NCBI GenBank assembly: GCA_034638255.1 | Contig: JAWPGT010000010.1 | Location: forward strand, 372,001-436,000 | Direction: 5' to 3' | Source of the DNA: Coprinus comatus | Lineage: Eukaryota > Basidiomycota > Agaricomycetes > Agaricales > Agaricaceae | Length of the DNA: 64,000 nucleotides | Part shown: positions 1 to 10,879 of the stretch, piece by piece | Position numbering within the stretch: the first letter of the stretch is position 1 | Layout: each line of letters starts with the position of its first letter | The notes under the pieces: model-generated | The model's input: the letters and a program-made list of their open reading frames with translations, nothing else | Database searches by the model: none | Told to the model about the DNA's origin: nothing | Position numbers and translations under genes: made by a program

Positions 1-513
1 ACTTGTTTAATGACTTACATCTTTGTAATAAGGAGATTGGAATCCAGCAGTAAGCCAAGTAGGTTCAGCATAAGGAACAGTTGTCAATGCTCCAATAGCT
101 TTAGGTTTGATTTGTTGTTCAGCGCCAACAATCGAACCAATTACCAATTTAGCATATTGAGGTCTTTGTAAGACTTCATGACGATGTAAACTGAAGAATG
201 CATCAGTTGCATCTTGTCCAGCTACAATCATATAATATATAAGCATCAGGGTATGTTCTGAAATATACCAAGGTTACGACTGACCAATTTCACTATCGAG
301 AAGGACGGCAAGACCACCAGGATGCATTTTAGCAAAACGAGAAAGGTCAAATACTCTAGAATCAATAACGACCCACTACATTCAAGAGAAGATTTTGTCA
401 GAATTTTATTAAAAACATAAATATTGGATTGGAGAAAGGAGGGGTTTACTACTAACAAGATCACCATCTTTATTATGTTGAGCGACCTCTTCTAGTGTAA
501 ATTGCTTGCTCAT
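1..513 (-). CDS. Cytochrome b5-domain acyl-CoA dehydrogenase, 5' part only (paralogue 1)
   Basis: Only the N-terminal, heme-binding part of the gene lies in the window; it runs off the left edge. Exon 1 starts at the ATG at 513 (MSKQFTLEEVAQHNKDGDL). Exon 2 carries the cytochrome b5 core with the MHPGG heme-ligand motif. Exon 3 (about 9-222) carries the second ligand region, SLHRHEVL, and the linker VPYAEPTWL. Every segment matches the complete gene at 5733-8091 (RFHPGG, SLHRADVL, VPYAEPTWL), so this is a paralogue of a fungal fusion between a b5 electron carrier and an acyl-CoA dehydrogenase. The dehydrogenase half is not visible, so its presence is inferred from the paralogue. The exon joins are in phase with GT-AG introns. 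Confidence 0.82.
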
Positions 514-1144
514 GATGTAGTAGTAAGGTGTGTAAGTGTAGGTTGTGGTTGTGGTTGTGGTATGTAGGAAGGAGAAAGAGTGAAACAAACGGCTAATGGG
601 CACTCCTGAAGTGCCGAGGGGGCCCAGTGCGGATGCATTATCAGAGCTCGGAGGAGACTTCCAGATTTGGGTGGTCAAAACCTTGAGCGCTTGGTTTTGA
701 TTATCCAATCACGTATGGTTTATTAATAATGATTGAAAAACATTCCGGCTTTCGTGCCACCAACTTCTGAAAGCTCTAAAAAAAGTTCCAGAGAAGATTA
801 AAACCAAAGTATTTAGAACAACTTTATAATGAGTGCATACGCTATAACGACTAATATACGAGCCTCTTTCTCTCTCTTTGTACTACTTCCCTCGCAGTCA
901 TAGCCGCCGTCATTTTGATTGACCCCGGCAACTGTGAGTATCCGGTGGGACCGATTGCACCCATAGTTTCCGACTTTACGTATTTAAATTCTCCTATCTT
1001 GGATAAACATGAGGTAGCAGGTCCAGTAAGGTCCAGTACCATAGTAATATAACCAAAGGCAATGCTACACCCGGAAAGCCGGTATATTGTAACATACTAC
1101 ACTGGCATAGTACATTGAATTGAAACGGATAAATCCATTCTTTT
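514..1144. other. Intergenic: promoter of the b5-dehydrogenase, 3' side of the GH79 gene
   Basis: No convincing gene is seen. Just upstream of the ATG at 513 lies a CA/GT-rich run (about 527-565), a likely 5' leader or core promoter region. The 63-codon reading frame at 851-1042 has no recognisable domain or coding-like composition. Confidence 0.5.
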
Positions 1145-3353
1145 TTACAAGAAAACCAAAGCAGCTTCAGAAGCCTTTAAAGTAACCTTTCCTCCATTGA
1201 TCCTCTCTTCAACCAACCTACCCTCAGCAATTCCTGAATCAAAACGTTGACCAGCCCAAGTAGTTACATTTGCATCTTTCACATCAGCTCCTGGAGCTTG
1301 TAATCGTCGAACTCTTATACTTTGATTCGGATGTTGAAGGAAATTGGTTATATCAAATATCGTTTCAGGTCGTGGAACTGGTATTGTTCCTGCCCGTGTT
1401 TGATTATGAATCTGTAAATTCAGTAATGCCAATTTCGTAGGATAACCGTTATAAGAAGGTTGTTGATTATCCCAGAATCCATAAACTACCAATTGTCCAG
1501 CAGAAGTATCACCCATGGCTGTAGTGATGCTAGATCCATTGACTTGACGTCCAGGATAAAGGTTGGCAATTTGGAGACTCTTGGAATGTCCAAGAGTTTC
1601 GGCAATGAAAAGATAGGTGGCATATGAAGGGAATACTTTGATAGGTCCATTTTGGTTCTGGACTGGGTACCACATGTCATAGAAACTCAGTCCTACAAAA
1701 CAATATAAGGATTAGCTCGGATGGATCTTGTAGAGAAAACATATATCTTACCACCGTGGTTGAGCTGATCGTTGCTTTGCAGTGCCAAAGGGCCGCCTTG
1801 GTGAAGATACATTCTAACGAAGGATCAGAGAAAATACAATTTTCTTTGAAGCTTAGTTTTTACCTCGAGACATTTAAGGATGCCGCGTAAAAGGTAGTAT
1901 CAAGCTATCAGAAGTATTCAAGTAGCAGTATTAATTCCTCTCTTATGGTTTTAAAAAAAAACAACTCACAAGCCATAGTGCTTGACCGAAGGTGTTGCTT
2001 ACCCCGTCTTTTCCAGAACACGAAACAGAATTGTATTCTCCTAGAGATAAAAGTTTAGATTTGTATATGTTCCTAGTAAAAATACGAACTGACCATTAAG
2101 GAACGAATGAGAACCAAGTTGCTCTCGTACCGTATGAATACGTGGTTGCCATAAATCAAGATACCTGTAGCTCCGTTATAAGATAGTACACTCCTTGGAT
2201 AAATTTGTTGTCACTTACATCGCCAAACGAGTGTGGTTAACCTACGATAAATGGATTTAAATTCGACAAATTTATTAAACAAAATCGGACTCACAAGGTT
2301 AGGAAGAGTTGCAATAGGAATCCGAGGCGAATCACAGACCTACTATGGCTAAGCACAAATAATTCATATTATAGGAATAAAATAACTCACACTGTATTGA
2401 TACGTATGCTCGCTACAGAGACCCACTACGCCATCTCTATTTGCACCAGCCTTCAAGGCACTCACGCAATCAAGTGCAGAAGATGCACCCGGGGCGTCGA
2501 AAGGCCACAATGGATCCTCCACAGTAGCTGCTACTTGGAAAAACGGTGAAGGTAGATCGAGTTCATCTGTAATATTCTTGGCCCATTCCTATAGTAATTT
2601 ATGTTCCCGAGTCAGTGAAGAGCAATGTTCTCTATACCTGTACTGTAGACTTACACCCCAAATGCTCGAGTAGTTTGCTGGTGTGAAACGACGATAATGG
2701 TCTGGTTCATTGCCAACTATGTTCCTTAAGTAAGACGTACATATGGATGGGTGGGAGAGCACTTACTTTCGAATGCGACAAGCTGGTTACGATCCAAGTT
2801 TCCTGTAGCAGCTCTCGCCACAGCCAAGGCACCCTCATAATCTAAATCTTCCAGATTCTATTTTTTTTATGAGCATACAGTGTACACCAGACTAGTAATT
2901 CAACAAGGAAACCATACCCATACTCACCAAATTCATAGTAATTTTTGTTCCTTTCGGTAAAAGATTCATAGAATCCCAGAAAGTAGGACCAATAGTAGTA
3001 TTATGAAGTGCTCCAGTTTCATCAATAAAATTGAACAATCCAACATCAAGGTTTGGATCCCAATAAGTCGAATCAGCTGTAATTCCACCAATTCTAACTT
3101 CAGCAGGAACTCCTGTTCTTGTTTTGATATTATCAAGAAGATTCCTAGAAAGTTTGTTTGGGTGTGTAATATTGCCAAAGAAGGTTTCAAAGAAAGCTGT
3201 CTCAATGCTAAAACTTGCTAGAGCTGGATGTAAGCAGTGAGATGCATCGAGAGGTAATTTTGGCGAATTTTTTAGTTTGAGTATAGGTAGAGAGGCTTGA
3301 GCATGAGCATGAGTAGTAAGTGCGAGGAATAAGAACCAGGTCCTTGTGTGCAT
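1145..3353 (-). CDS. Secreted glycoside hydrolase family 79-like (beta-glucuronidase/heparanase type)
   Basis: The start at 3353 gives a clear signal peptide (MHTRTWFLFLALTTHAHAQA), so the product should be secreted. The N-terminal exon reads as the first strands of a (beta/alpha)8 barrel (SFSIETAFFETFFGN, VRIGGITADSTYW). A later exon has GNEPDHYRRF near 2700, the usual position of the acid/base Glu in clan GH-A enzymes. The last exon (1145-1675) matches the beta-sandwich C-terminal domain of fungal GH79 enzymes (AETLGHSKSLQIANLYPG, TTWAGQRFDSG). Many 45-60 nt introns split the middle, so internal exon borders are not fixed. Known family members remove glucuronic acid from proteoglycans or arabinogalactan side chains; the substrate here is unknown. 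Confidence 0.82.
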
Positions 3354-3784
3354 CGTGAGGGACTTGATTCATTAGGGACATAGAGAGTCTTGGTTTATGT
3401 ACTTGGAAGTGTATCATGTCATATATGGAGACCTTCTTTGCATGCATGAGAGAACTTGAGAAGAAGTAAAAGTGAATCAGAGTGTGTGTGTTCTCGTGAT
3501 CTCAAGAAGACCGGACATAGCGGCCCGTCGAGTGTCCGGTCCACTCGTACTCCATCGAATTCAAAGAAGCTATTGTATTGAAGTTGGAAGCTCCTGTGAT
3601 AAAAAGTCCGTTGAAATGTTCATTTTGACAAAAAGTCAGGATGATTCTGAAAGTAGATATGAAATTGGTCACGAGGATTATAACCCATCAATCAAACAAA
3701 GGTTATTCCGGGTATTGTTCGATAACCGCTTAACAGACATGTGTATGAGTACTGGAATATCAGCAACTTGACTTACACTTAACA
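3354..3784. other. Divergent promoter region between GH79 and AMACR genes
   Basis: About 430 bp separates the two divergent start codons. It holds no coding sequence I can support; the 99-codon frame at 3472-3771 looks like chance. I see no clear TATA box. Confidence 0.45.
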
Positions 3785-5392
3785 ATGGCTTTGACTGGTT
3801 TGAAAGTTATCGAGGTAAATAACTCAATTCAATGAAACATATCGCGGTTCTAACGATTGGTCTCGTAGTTTGCAGGCTTAGCACCTGGTCCGTTTGCAGG
3901 TTTGATTCTCGCAGACAATGGCGCATCCGTTACACGGGTAGACCGACCTAATTCATCATCAAGTGATGTTCTTACTCGTGGAAAACGTTCCATTTGCGTG
4001 AACTCTAAAGTCGCCAGTGGAAGAGAACTACTGAAAAAGTTGATTGGTTCCGCGGATGTTCTAATTGATCCGTTTAGACCTGGGGTTATGGAGAAGCTGG
4101 GGTTGGGGCCAGAAGTATTCCTGGGGGATGGAAAAACCAAAGGGCTAAACGAGAAACTCATTTATGCTCGGATTGTGGGGTGAGTAACGGGTTCCTGGTG
4201 TTAGTGAAAATCCGTTTTTGATTCCCGCTCTTACGCGCTAGATTCCCGAGAACTGGCAAGTACTTTTATTACGAGGTAATTGAAGAAATGATATCTGACA
4301 GGCATGGTTTCAATTAGGTCTTCACAAGGATATGGCCGGTAGGTGCATCTGAGATTCAGTTTGAATCTGGATGTTAAATTGTGATTACCACTCGCAGGTC
4401 ATGATTTGAACTATATCGCACTAACAGGTGCTCTGGCTGTGAGTCAAATGAAATACCTGTATGCGAACAAAGTCTTACCGTACTTACCAGATGATGCCAC
4501 CTAACCCCTCGGGAGCACCTACCTTCCCATTGAATATTCTCGCCGACTTTGCTGGAGGTGGGGTCATGTGTGCCGTCGGAATTCTTCTAGCGTTAATTGA
4601 ACGTGGTACAAGTGGCCGTGGTCAAGTTGTTAATGCCGATATGGTACGTTTTAATTTATCTTTCTTGGACTGTGTTCAAATGTGATCTCTGAACAGGTAT
4701 CTGGAGCCCGATATATCTCGTCCTTCCCTTTGTTGCATTCCATGCTACCTTCATCGCATGTTTTGGGCTCAGGAAAACCTGGAACAAATGCTCTGGACGG
4801 TGGTGCTCCATTCTACAATGTATACGCATGCGGAGATGGCGCGTATATGACTGTTGGTTGCCTTGAACCACAGTTCTTCAAGGTGTTCATCGATTTATTC
4901 GGTGCTTCTCTTCCAAAAGATTTTGATTTTGAGGGCGGATGGCGTCCCACATCGGCAACGCAATTCAGCCCCGATGAATGGCCGACAATGAAAGCTTACT
5001 TTACGAAAGGTTTCTTAACCAACACCCGTGATTACTGGGCCAAAGTTTTCTATGGTACGTCAAGATTGCAATCTCTTATTTTCTATTGCTTACGTCTATC
5101 TGTAGGAACGGATGCATGTGCAGTGCCAGTGCTTACCCCCAAGGAAGCTGCGACTGTTCAAGGTTCACCAGTACCAGAGTTCCATCCTCACGTCTTTGGA
5201 CATAATTCGCCACAAGGAAATACATCTCTTAAGCCTGTAAATGTGAAGAATCTTATTCTCAAGCCTGGAAAACATACGGTTGAAGTGTTACAAGAAGCCG
5301 GTTTGGGTAACAAAGAAATCAGCCAGCTTGCTCGTGATGGTATATTTGGCGAGGAAGCAATGGAATCTGCACGTGTAAATGTCAAACTGTGA
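3785..5392 (+). CDS. Alpha-methylacyl-CoA racemase (CoA-transferase family III fold)
   Basis: The start codon at 3785 opens a 30 nt exon ([10 protein letters not shown]) that joins at 3869 to [11 protein letters not shown], the typical racemase N-terminus, followed by [14 protein letters not shown]. Further landmarks are [19 protein letters not shown], the [11 protein letters not shown] block with the family's catalytic His, [16 protein letters not shown], and [13 protein letters not shown]. The family epimerises the 2-methyl group of branched acyl-CoAs so that they can enter beta-oxidation, in peroxisomes and/or mitochondria. About seven short exons are needed. At the position of the catalytic Asp (Asp156 of the M. 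tuberculosis homologue MCR) the protein reads Asn (V-V-N-A-D-M). The C-terminus is VKL, only loosely like a peroxisomal signal. The neighbouring b5-dehydrogenase supports a shared pathway. Confidence 0.9.
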
Positions 5393-5732
5393 TTTATTTC
5401 TATTATATTATATTCCAGTATGGTTGAAATGGTAATTGTCTTTATCTTGCGTAAAGGCGACGATAAAAAAACTTGGAAGAACAGCTTTAAATATAGGACA
5501 AGATTAAGCAGAAGAGAGTTGTTTAAGTTGAAGTTAGCTCCATTGAATGTTTGAATCTGGTTTGAACGATTGCAAGGGCACTTGACACCGCCACCCCTGA
5601 TTGAATTGGAATCAAATGACGAAGGGGAGATTTCGATGCACGTGGGGTCCTAATGCGAGTATCACATGTAACCCAACAATTTACTACTTAACCACTCATA
5701 CTCTCTTTTACTCTGCACCCATATCCCTCACA
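5393..5732. other. Intergenic between AMACR and the downstream b5-dehydrogenase (same strand)
   Basis: This 340 bp gap combines the AMACR 3' end, with AT-rich poly(A)-signal-like sequence at 5400-5415, and the promoter of the next gene. A pyrimidine-rich stretch (about 5698-5732) runs up to the ATG at 5733. No other gene is seen. Confidence 0.45.
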
Positions 5733-8091
5733 ATGGCCTCCAAAGAACTTAAGCAATTTACCCGGGACGAAGTTGCCAAGGTATGTTATAAAAAAACTCC
5801 ATCTATTAGTTGTCAATATTGATTTGGAGAAAAAGCACAACACAGACGAAGATCTAGTATGTTATATTCAAATGTTGATGGGTGGTCATTGAATATATGA
5901 ACCCTTTCTTCTCTTAATAGTGGATCATCATTGACGCCAACGTCTACGACATCTCTCGATTCAAGAGATTCCATCCTGGAGGTCTTTCCGTCCTACTTGA
6001 TCCCGAGATTGGTGAGCACCATTCCATTCTTTTGGACCAAACAATTATCCTGATTGGTATTTTTTTTTTATCAGCTGGTCTTGACGCCACAGATATCTTC
6101 TATAGTCTCCACAGAGCTGATGTCCTTGAATCAAGCCAATATCAACGTTTAAAGGTCGGCACTATCGCTGGAGAAGAGAGCATCATTCGTTGGAGAGTTC
6201 CTGGATCTATCAGCAAGGTTCCTTATGCTGAACCAACATGGTTGGCTGATGGCTACCACAGTCCTTACTTCACTGATGTATGTTTATCTCATTACAATAC
6301 GGGAATTAGTGATTAATTTTTATTGCAGAACCACAGAGCTTTCCAAAAGGAAGTTCGTGTATTCTTCGATACCATCGTCTACCCCGATGCCATTGTATGT
6401 TAAAATTCATAGTTTACCTTTATCTGACATATTGATGACCTTTTTCTTCAGGCTAGGGAAGCTGATGGAAAACGACCATCACAAAGTGTCATTGACAAGA
6501 TGGCGTACGTCTTTTCATGAAATCAAAGTCTATCTCGGAATTCTGACATATATACATATACACAGTGAACTCGAAATGCACGCAATGCGCTTGGGACCTG
6601 GAAAGCATCTCAAAGGTCGCAAATTAATGGGTGGTCTTGTTAAACCCGAAGAATTTAACTATTTCCACGAAGTGAGTTATCTTACCGACACCTTCCCGGA
6701 TTCTTCAATGTGTTTATAACACTTTATAGCTTATCATTACCCAAGAATTTGCCCGTGCAACTTTACGTGGTTATGGAGATGGTACGCATACTTATAGGCT
6801 ATATTATCCCACGTTATATAAACTAATTCTGTTATAATAGGTCTTCTTGGTGGAAAAGTTATGGACTTCCTCCCGTTTTGAACTTTGGAAGTGAAGAACT
6901 TAAAGCTCGCATTGTTCCTGATGTCCTTTCTGGAAAGAAATTTATCTGTCTTGCAATTTCAGAAGCTTTTGCTGGTAGTGATGTCATGGGTTTACAAACC
7001 ACGGCCGTTAAAACTGAGGATGGCAAACATTGGATTATCAACGGTACGTACTCCATTATCATATATTCTATAACAATATATTCACGGTTGTGTTATTATT
7101 CAGGAAATAAGAAGTGGATTACCAACGGAACGTGAGCATATTTCCTATAATTGTGTTTTCTGGTAATATCTAAACAAACATAACTTACAGATTTGCCGAC
7201 TACTTTACCGTTGGTTGTAAGACTGAGGATGGCTTTACTGTTATTCTTGTAGAGAGAGGACCTGGTCTCGAGACCAAACAAATCAAAACTAGCTATTCCA
7301 CAACCGCTGGAACAGCATACATTACCTTTGATAACGTGATAGTACCCGTAGAAAACACTCTCGGTGAAGAGGGTGGAGGTATTTTCGTCATCCTCAGGTA
7401 AGGATACTTATACCCTCCTCAAGTGTTTCATTTCGCTTATCTGATTATATCCGATATTCCTATTCGTTAATAGTAACTTCAATCACGAACGATGGGTAAT
7501 GTGTTGTGGTTCTGCTAGAGGTCAACGTGGTGTTGTAGAAGAATGTCTTAAATGGGTTACTCAACGTAAAGTCTTTGGAAAACCTCTTCATTCTCAAGCT
7601 GTCATCCGTTCTAAACTTGCTGGTATGATATCTCGTGCGGAAAGTGTACAAAACTGGTTGGAGAATGTTACCTATCAAATGTGCAATATGGTATGTTTTT
7701 TGTATTTTTTTAAAAAAACTTTTTTGTTCCGTGAGATTTACTTCCTTTTTTCTTTCTTTTAGACATATAGACAACAAGCTAATAAACTTGCTGGTCAAAT
7801 CGCATTCCTCAAAAGTTATTCTACAGGATGTGGTCAAGATACAGCTCGTGATGCAGTCCAAATCTTTGGTGGACGTGGTATCACTCAATCTGGTATGGGT
7901 AAATACATTGAACATGTAAGTATTTACACTTCTATCTTTAACCTCTCTTACTCACTATATCATTATTATTCTAATCGCAGTATCACCGTACTATTGCATT
8001 CGATGCACTTCTAGGAGGTGCTGAAGATGTTTTAGCAGATCTTGGTGTTCGTCAAGCACTTAGAGCTATGCCAAGAGATGTTCGTCTATAG
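5733..8091 (+). CDS. Cytochrome b5-domain acyl-CoA dehydrogenase (paralogue 2, complete)
   Basis: The ATG at 5733 starts MASKELKQFTRDEVAK. A cytochrome b5 domain follows (about residues 5-90) with heme motif RFHPGG and second ligand region SLHRADVL. Next come a linker and a full acyl-CoA dehydrogenase: the N-terminal helical domain, the middle domain (CLAISEAFAGSDVMGLQTTA, GNKKWITNGTFADYF) and the C-terminal helical domain (NHERWVMCCGSARGQRG, RKVFGKPLHSQAVIRSKLA, DAVQIFGGRGITQSGMG). The family desaturates acyl-CoAs at the alpha-beta bond using FAD; the fused b5 domain probably relays electrons. About a dozen exons join in phase, ending with RDVRL and a stop at 8089-8091. It lies directly downstream of the AMACR gene on the same strand. 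Confidence 0.93.
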
Positions 8092-8603
8092 AAAGATAGA
8101 GAGATATGGCAGATAGTGATATACTTACGGATTATCTATTCCATTCATCAATGTATCACCTTGTGAATGTTTTATATTACTCACATCTTTCGTTCTTTCT
8201 TTTCTTTTTTGTAGCCCTATTCATACAGTATTTTATTTATGTTGATTCTTTTTGGATTTAAAACTCGATATTGCATTCGGTTTTTTGTGAAATATGTACG
8301 CTCAATTTCTTAAAGTAGCTACTGCTTACATATAATTGGAATAAAGTTGATTTTGTGAGTGTGTTTACCGTCCTGAAGCTTTATATTCTTTAAGCCTAAT
8401 CAAGCCTTCAGGATAAGCATATCACTTCACCAACCCAATAAAATAAAATAAATAGGTGAAAACATTTAAAATCAAATAAAGGCGAACAAACCAAGAAACT
8501 AGTAGAAATACAATTACTAAAGGATACAGGTATTGTTAAAGTAACCCATCAAAGTGTTCAATGTATATACGATATATAACAAAAAAAAGAATAGTAAATG
8601 AAT
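8092..8603. other. Convergent 3' intergenic region
   Basis: The dehydrogenase (plus) and the Wss1 gene (minus) end toward each other here. The sequence is AT-rich with AATAAA-like words at 8339-8344 and 8439-8455, as expected for 3' untranslated regions. No gene is seen. Confidence 0.45.
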
Positions 8604-10811
8604 TCACGAATACCGAAAAGTACTCTCACCCCGAGGAGTACCACAAACTTCACAAACAAGATATTCCGGTTGGTTTTCCCTTCAAAAACACATTTAATCA
8701 GCAATGAGCATACCGTAAATATTCTTTAAACTGAAAAGAAAAAAGAGGTTTATACTTGGTACTTACAGTGTACAAACAAGACAATTCCAAGGTTCCTGTG
8801 ATGTCGTTGATATTTTTGAAGAAGACGGTGGTGACTTGGGATTAGGTTTAGATTTCGATATTGGTGTTACTTGAGTTTGATTTTATTTGTTTCATTAGTT
8901 CCAGTTCCAGTTCCAAGTGTACGACCACCACCTTGAACAGGAGTAAGACCAAGAGCTTCCTTCTTTCGATACTCTATTTCAGTTTGAACTAATTTTCCAA
9001 TTCCGAGGCGTCCAGTATTCGTTGATCCTGTGGCTAAAAAGGTAAAGTCAAAGTCAAATTTACTGAGTTAAATGTCTAACGGCAAAATGTGGGGTGCTCG
9101 TACTCACATGGACGTTTAGGTGAAGATTTTGAGTTCTCCTTCAATCTAGCACCACCAGTGGTAAACGTTGAACAGATGCTTTGGGATATGCCACGTTGAT
9201 CACCGGTATCAGACTCGTCTGTTAATTCTATACATCGTCCACAATCCCACTTGAATGCGGTTTTTGAGTGGAGTTTAAAGATGAAGACGTGATTTCTGGT
9301 TTCTCCCATTCTGCTTCGATACCGATACCGGATTGAATTTAAATTCGTCTTCGAAATCTTTCCATACAAGTCCCTTTCCAAAGCCTTTTGCATCATGTTC
9401 AGTAGTATTATCGGAATTTAAGAGTGTTTTTCTTCTTTCCGCATCAGTTTCTAGGACAAATTCGATTTCACTGTCAGATCCGGAATTATCATCACCAGAG
9501 GAATCTTTCATGGTGGTGACAGGTTCTATTGAATATGTTCAATATTAATATTTTTGTACATTTTTATGCATTGAATGATATGCATACCTTTTGATGAACC
9601 AGTAAGTGCATCAAGGCGTCGTTGAGCAGCTAAAGCCCGTTCCTCCCTAGCGCGGTTACTAAATATAATATATCAATACCACCATAATTGATATAGTCAA
9701 TGTTGCGCACCTCGCTGCTCTCTTGCCCTTTGAACTTTCGCTTGAACTAGCTAATGCTTGACCTTCGCCCGTGAAAGCATATTTTGATGTCACTCGAGCA
9801 CCAGCTTTTCGACGTTTTGCTGTTTGTCGACCAGTATGTAGAGAAGGTACAGTTTCCCTACGTTTACCTGTATTTCGCCGTCGCCGAAGGGAGGTAGGTC
9901 TTTCTCTTGTTTGAGCACCCCCACACTATTTGAATTATATTTTGTGTTAGCGAGTATGGAATTATATTTGAGCGTTTGTACATACCATGTATTCTGGGAA
10001 ATCCCCTGCTTCAATGCCATCCCCAATTACACGTGCAGAATCTGCGAGACGGGTTCCAGATGACCAGTAACCTAAGGTATTTAGTGGGTTGAGTTGGATT
10101 AAATGGTATGGTTAGCAGATAAACCACGTACCATCCCCGTAGTATCCTTTATCTTGTAGTTGTCGAACTTCCTGCATTAACCGTGCCCAAAGTGCTTGAA
10201 ACGCAGGACCATGGTTCATATGCTGTGTTTATATTTTTTCATTCGTCAGTTCATTATTAATAGTTGAATTTTGCGTGGGTTCTGTCACCTTTATGTGTGC
10301 AAGCTATAGAAGTCAAAGAGGTGGCTGGTCAGCTTTTCATGTGGAATAAATGAATTGTGAATAGGGATGGGTAGAAACTGACGGACAAACCTCATGACAG
10401 AAGGTACTCATTAGCCAGGATGTTGGACAATAAGAACCATCTGCACGTCGTAAGACAAGTTCTGAACGAATATAATCATTCATTCAGCCATGAAGCTATG
10501 GTATCATGGGATAACCCTCACCAACTATCTTGCCATTGTTCCAATTTCTTCCTGCAAACACTTTATTATATTGATACTGACGGTACCATTAGGCACATTA
10601 TATCAAGTCATAACAAACCGATACGCACTTCTTCGAAGCTATTAATCACGAAACCATGAGCTTTCATAACTGGTCTAACTTGAGCTGCTAAAGCGCGCAA
10701 CATTTTTCTTGCTTCTTCATGGTCTGTAGTATTTTGCACTGGCAGGGCTGATATAAAGTTAATGTGAGGGTTTGGATTTGGTTCTGATTGATTAAGCCGC
10801 AGATGGGTCAT
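8604..10811 (-). CDS. wss1: Wss1-like WLM-domain metalloprotease (DNA-protein crosslink repair)
   Basis: The ATG at 10811 begins MTHLRLNQSEPNPNPHINFI. The WLM domain follows: EEARKMLRALAAQVRPVMKAHGF, then SWLMSTFCHE joined across an intron to LAHIKHMNHGPAFQALW. Together these give the HELAH zinc motif with the later His typical of Wss1. The tail is basic (STRLADSARV, RRRRNTGKRRETVPS) and then acidic (SSGDDNSGSDSEIEFVLETD). Near the C-terminus, WNCLVCTL and YLVCEVCGTPRGE form a RanBP2-type zinc finger that may bind ubiquitin or SUMO. The stop is at 8604-8606. Wss1 proteases cut proteins crosslinked to DNA, working with Cdc48/p97 and SUMO. A decayed copy of the tail lies near 46.1-46.6 kb. Confidence 0.9.
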
Positions 10812-10879
10812 GGTCGTTAAAACGTGAGATGAGTCGTGTCAACAATGATGCCATTCTAAACTAAACCTTCACCTTCAAA
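10812..10879. promoter_or_regulatory. 68 bp bidirectional promoter between wss1 and sen54
   Basis: Two divergent start codons (10811 minus, 10880 plus) are only 68 bp apart, so both 5' leaders and promoters must overlap here or extend into the opposite gene. I see no TATA box. Co-expression is a possibility, not shown. Confidence 0.6.

Noticed and set aside
851..1042. 63-codon minus-strand reading frame
   Set aside because: No domain, signal peptide or splice partner; looks like chance in a promoter region.
1145..8091. A secondary-metabolite gene cluster
   Set aside because: No backbone synthase, P450 set or cluster regulator is present; the genes fit lipid and glycan catabolism.
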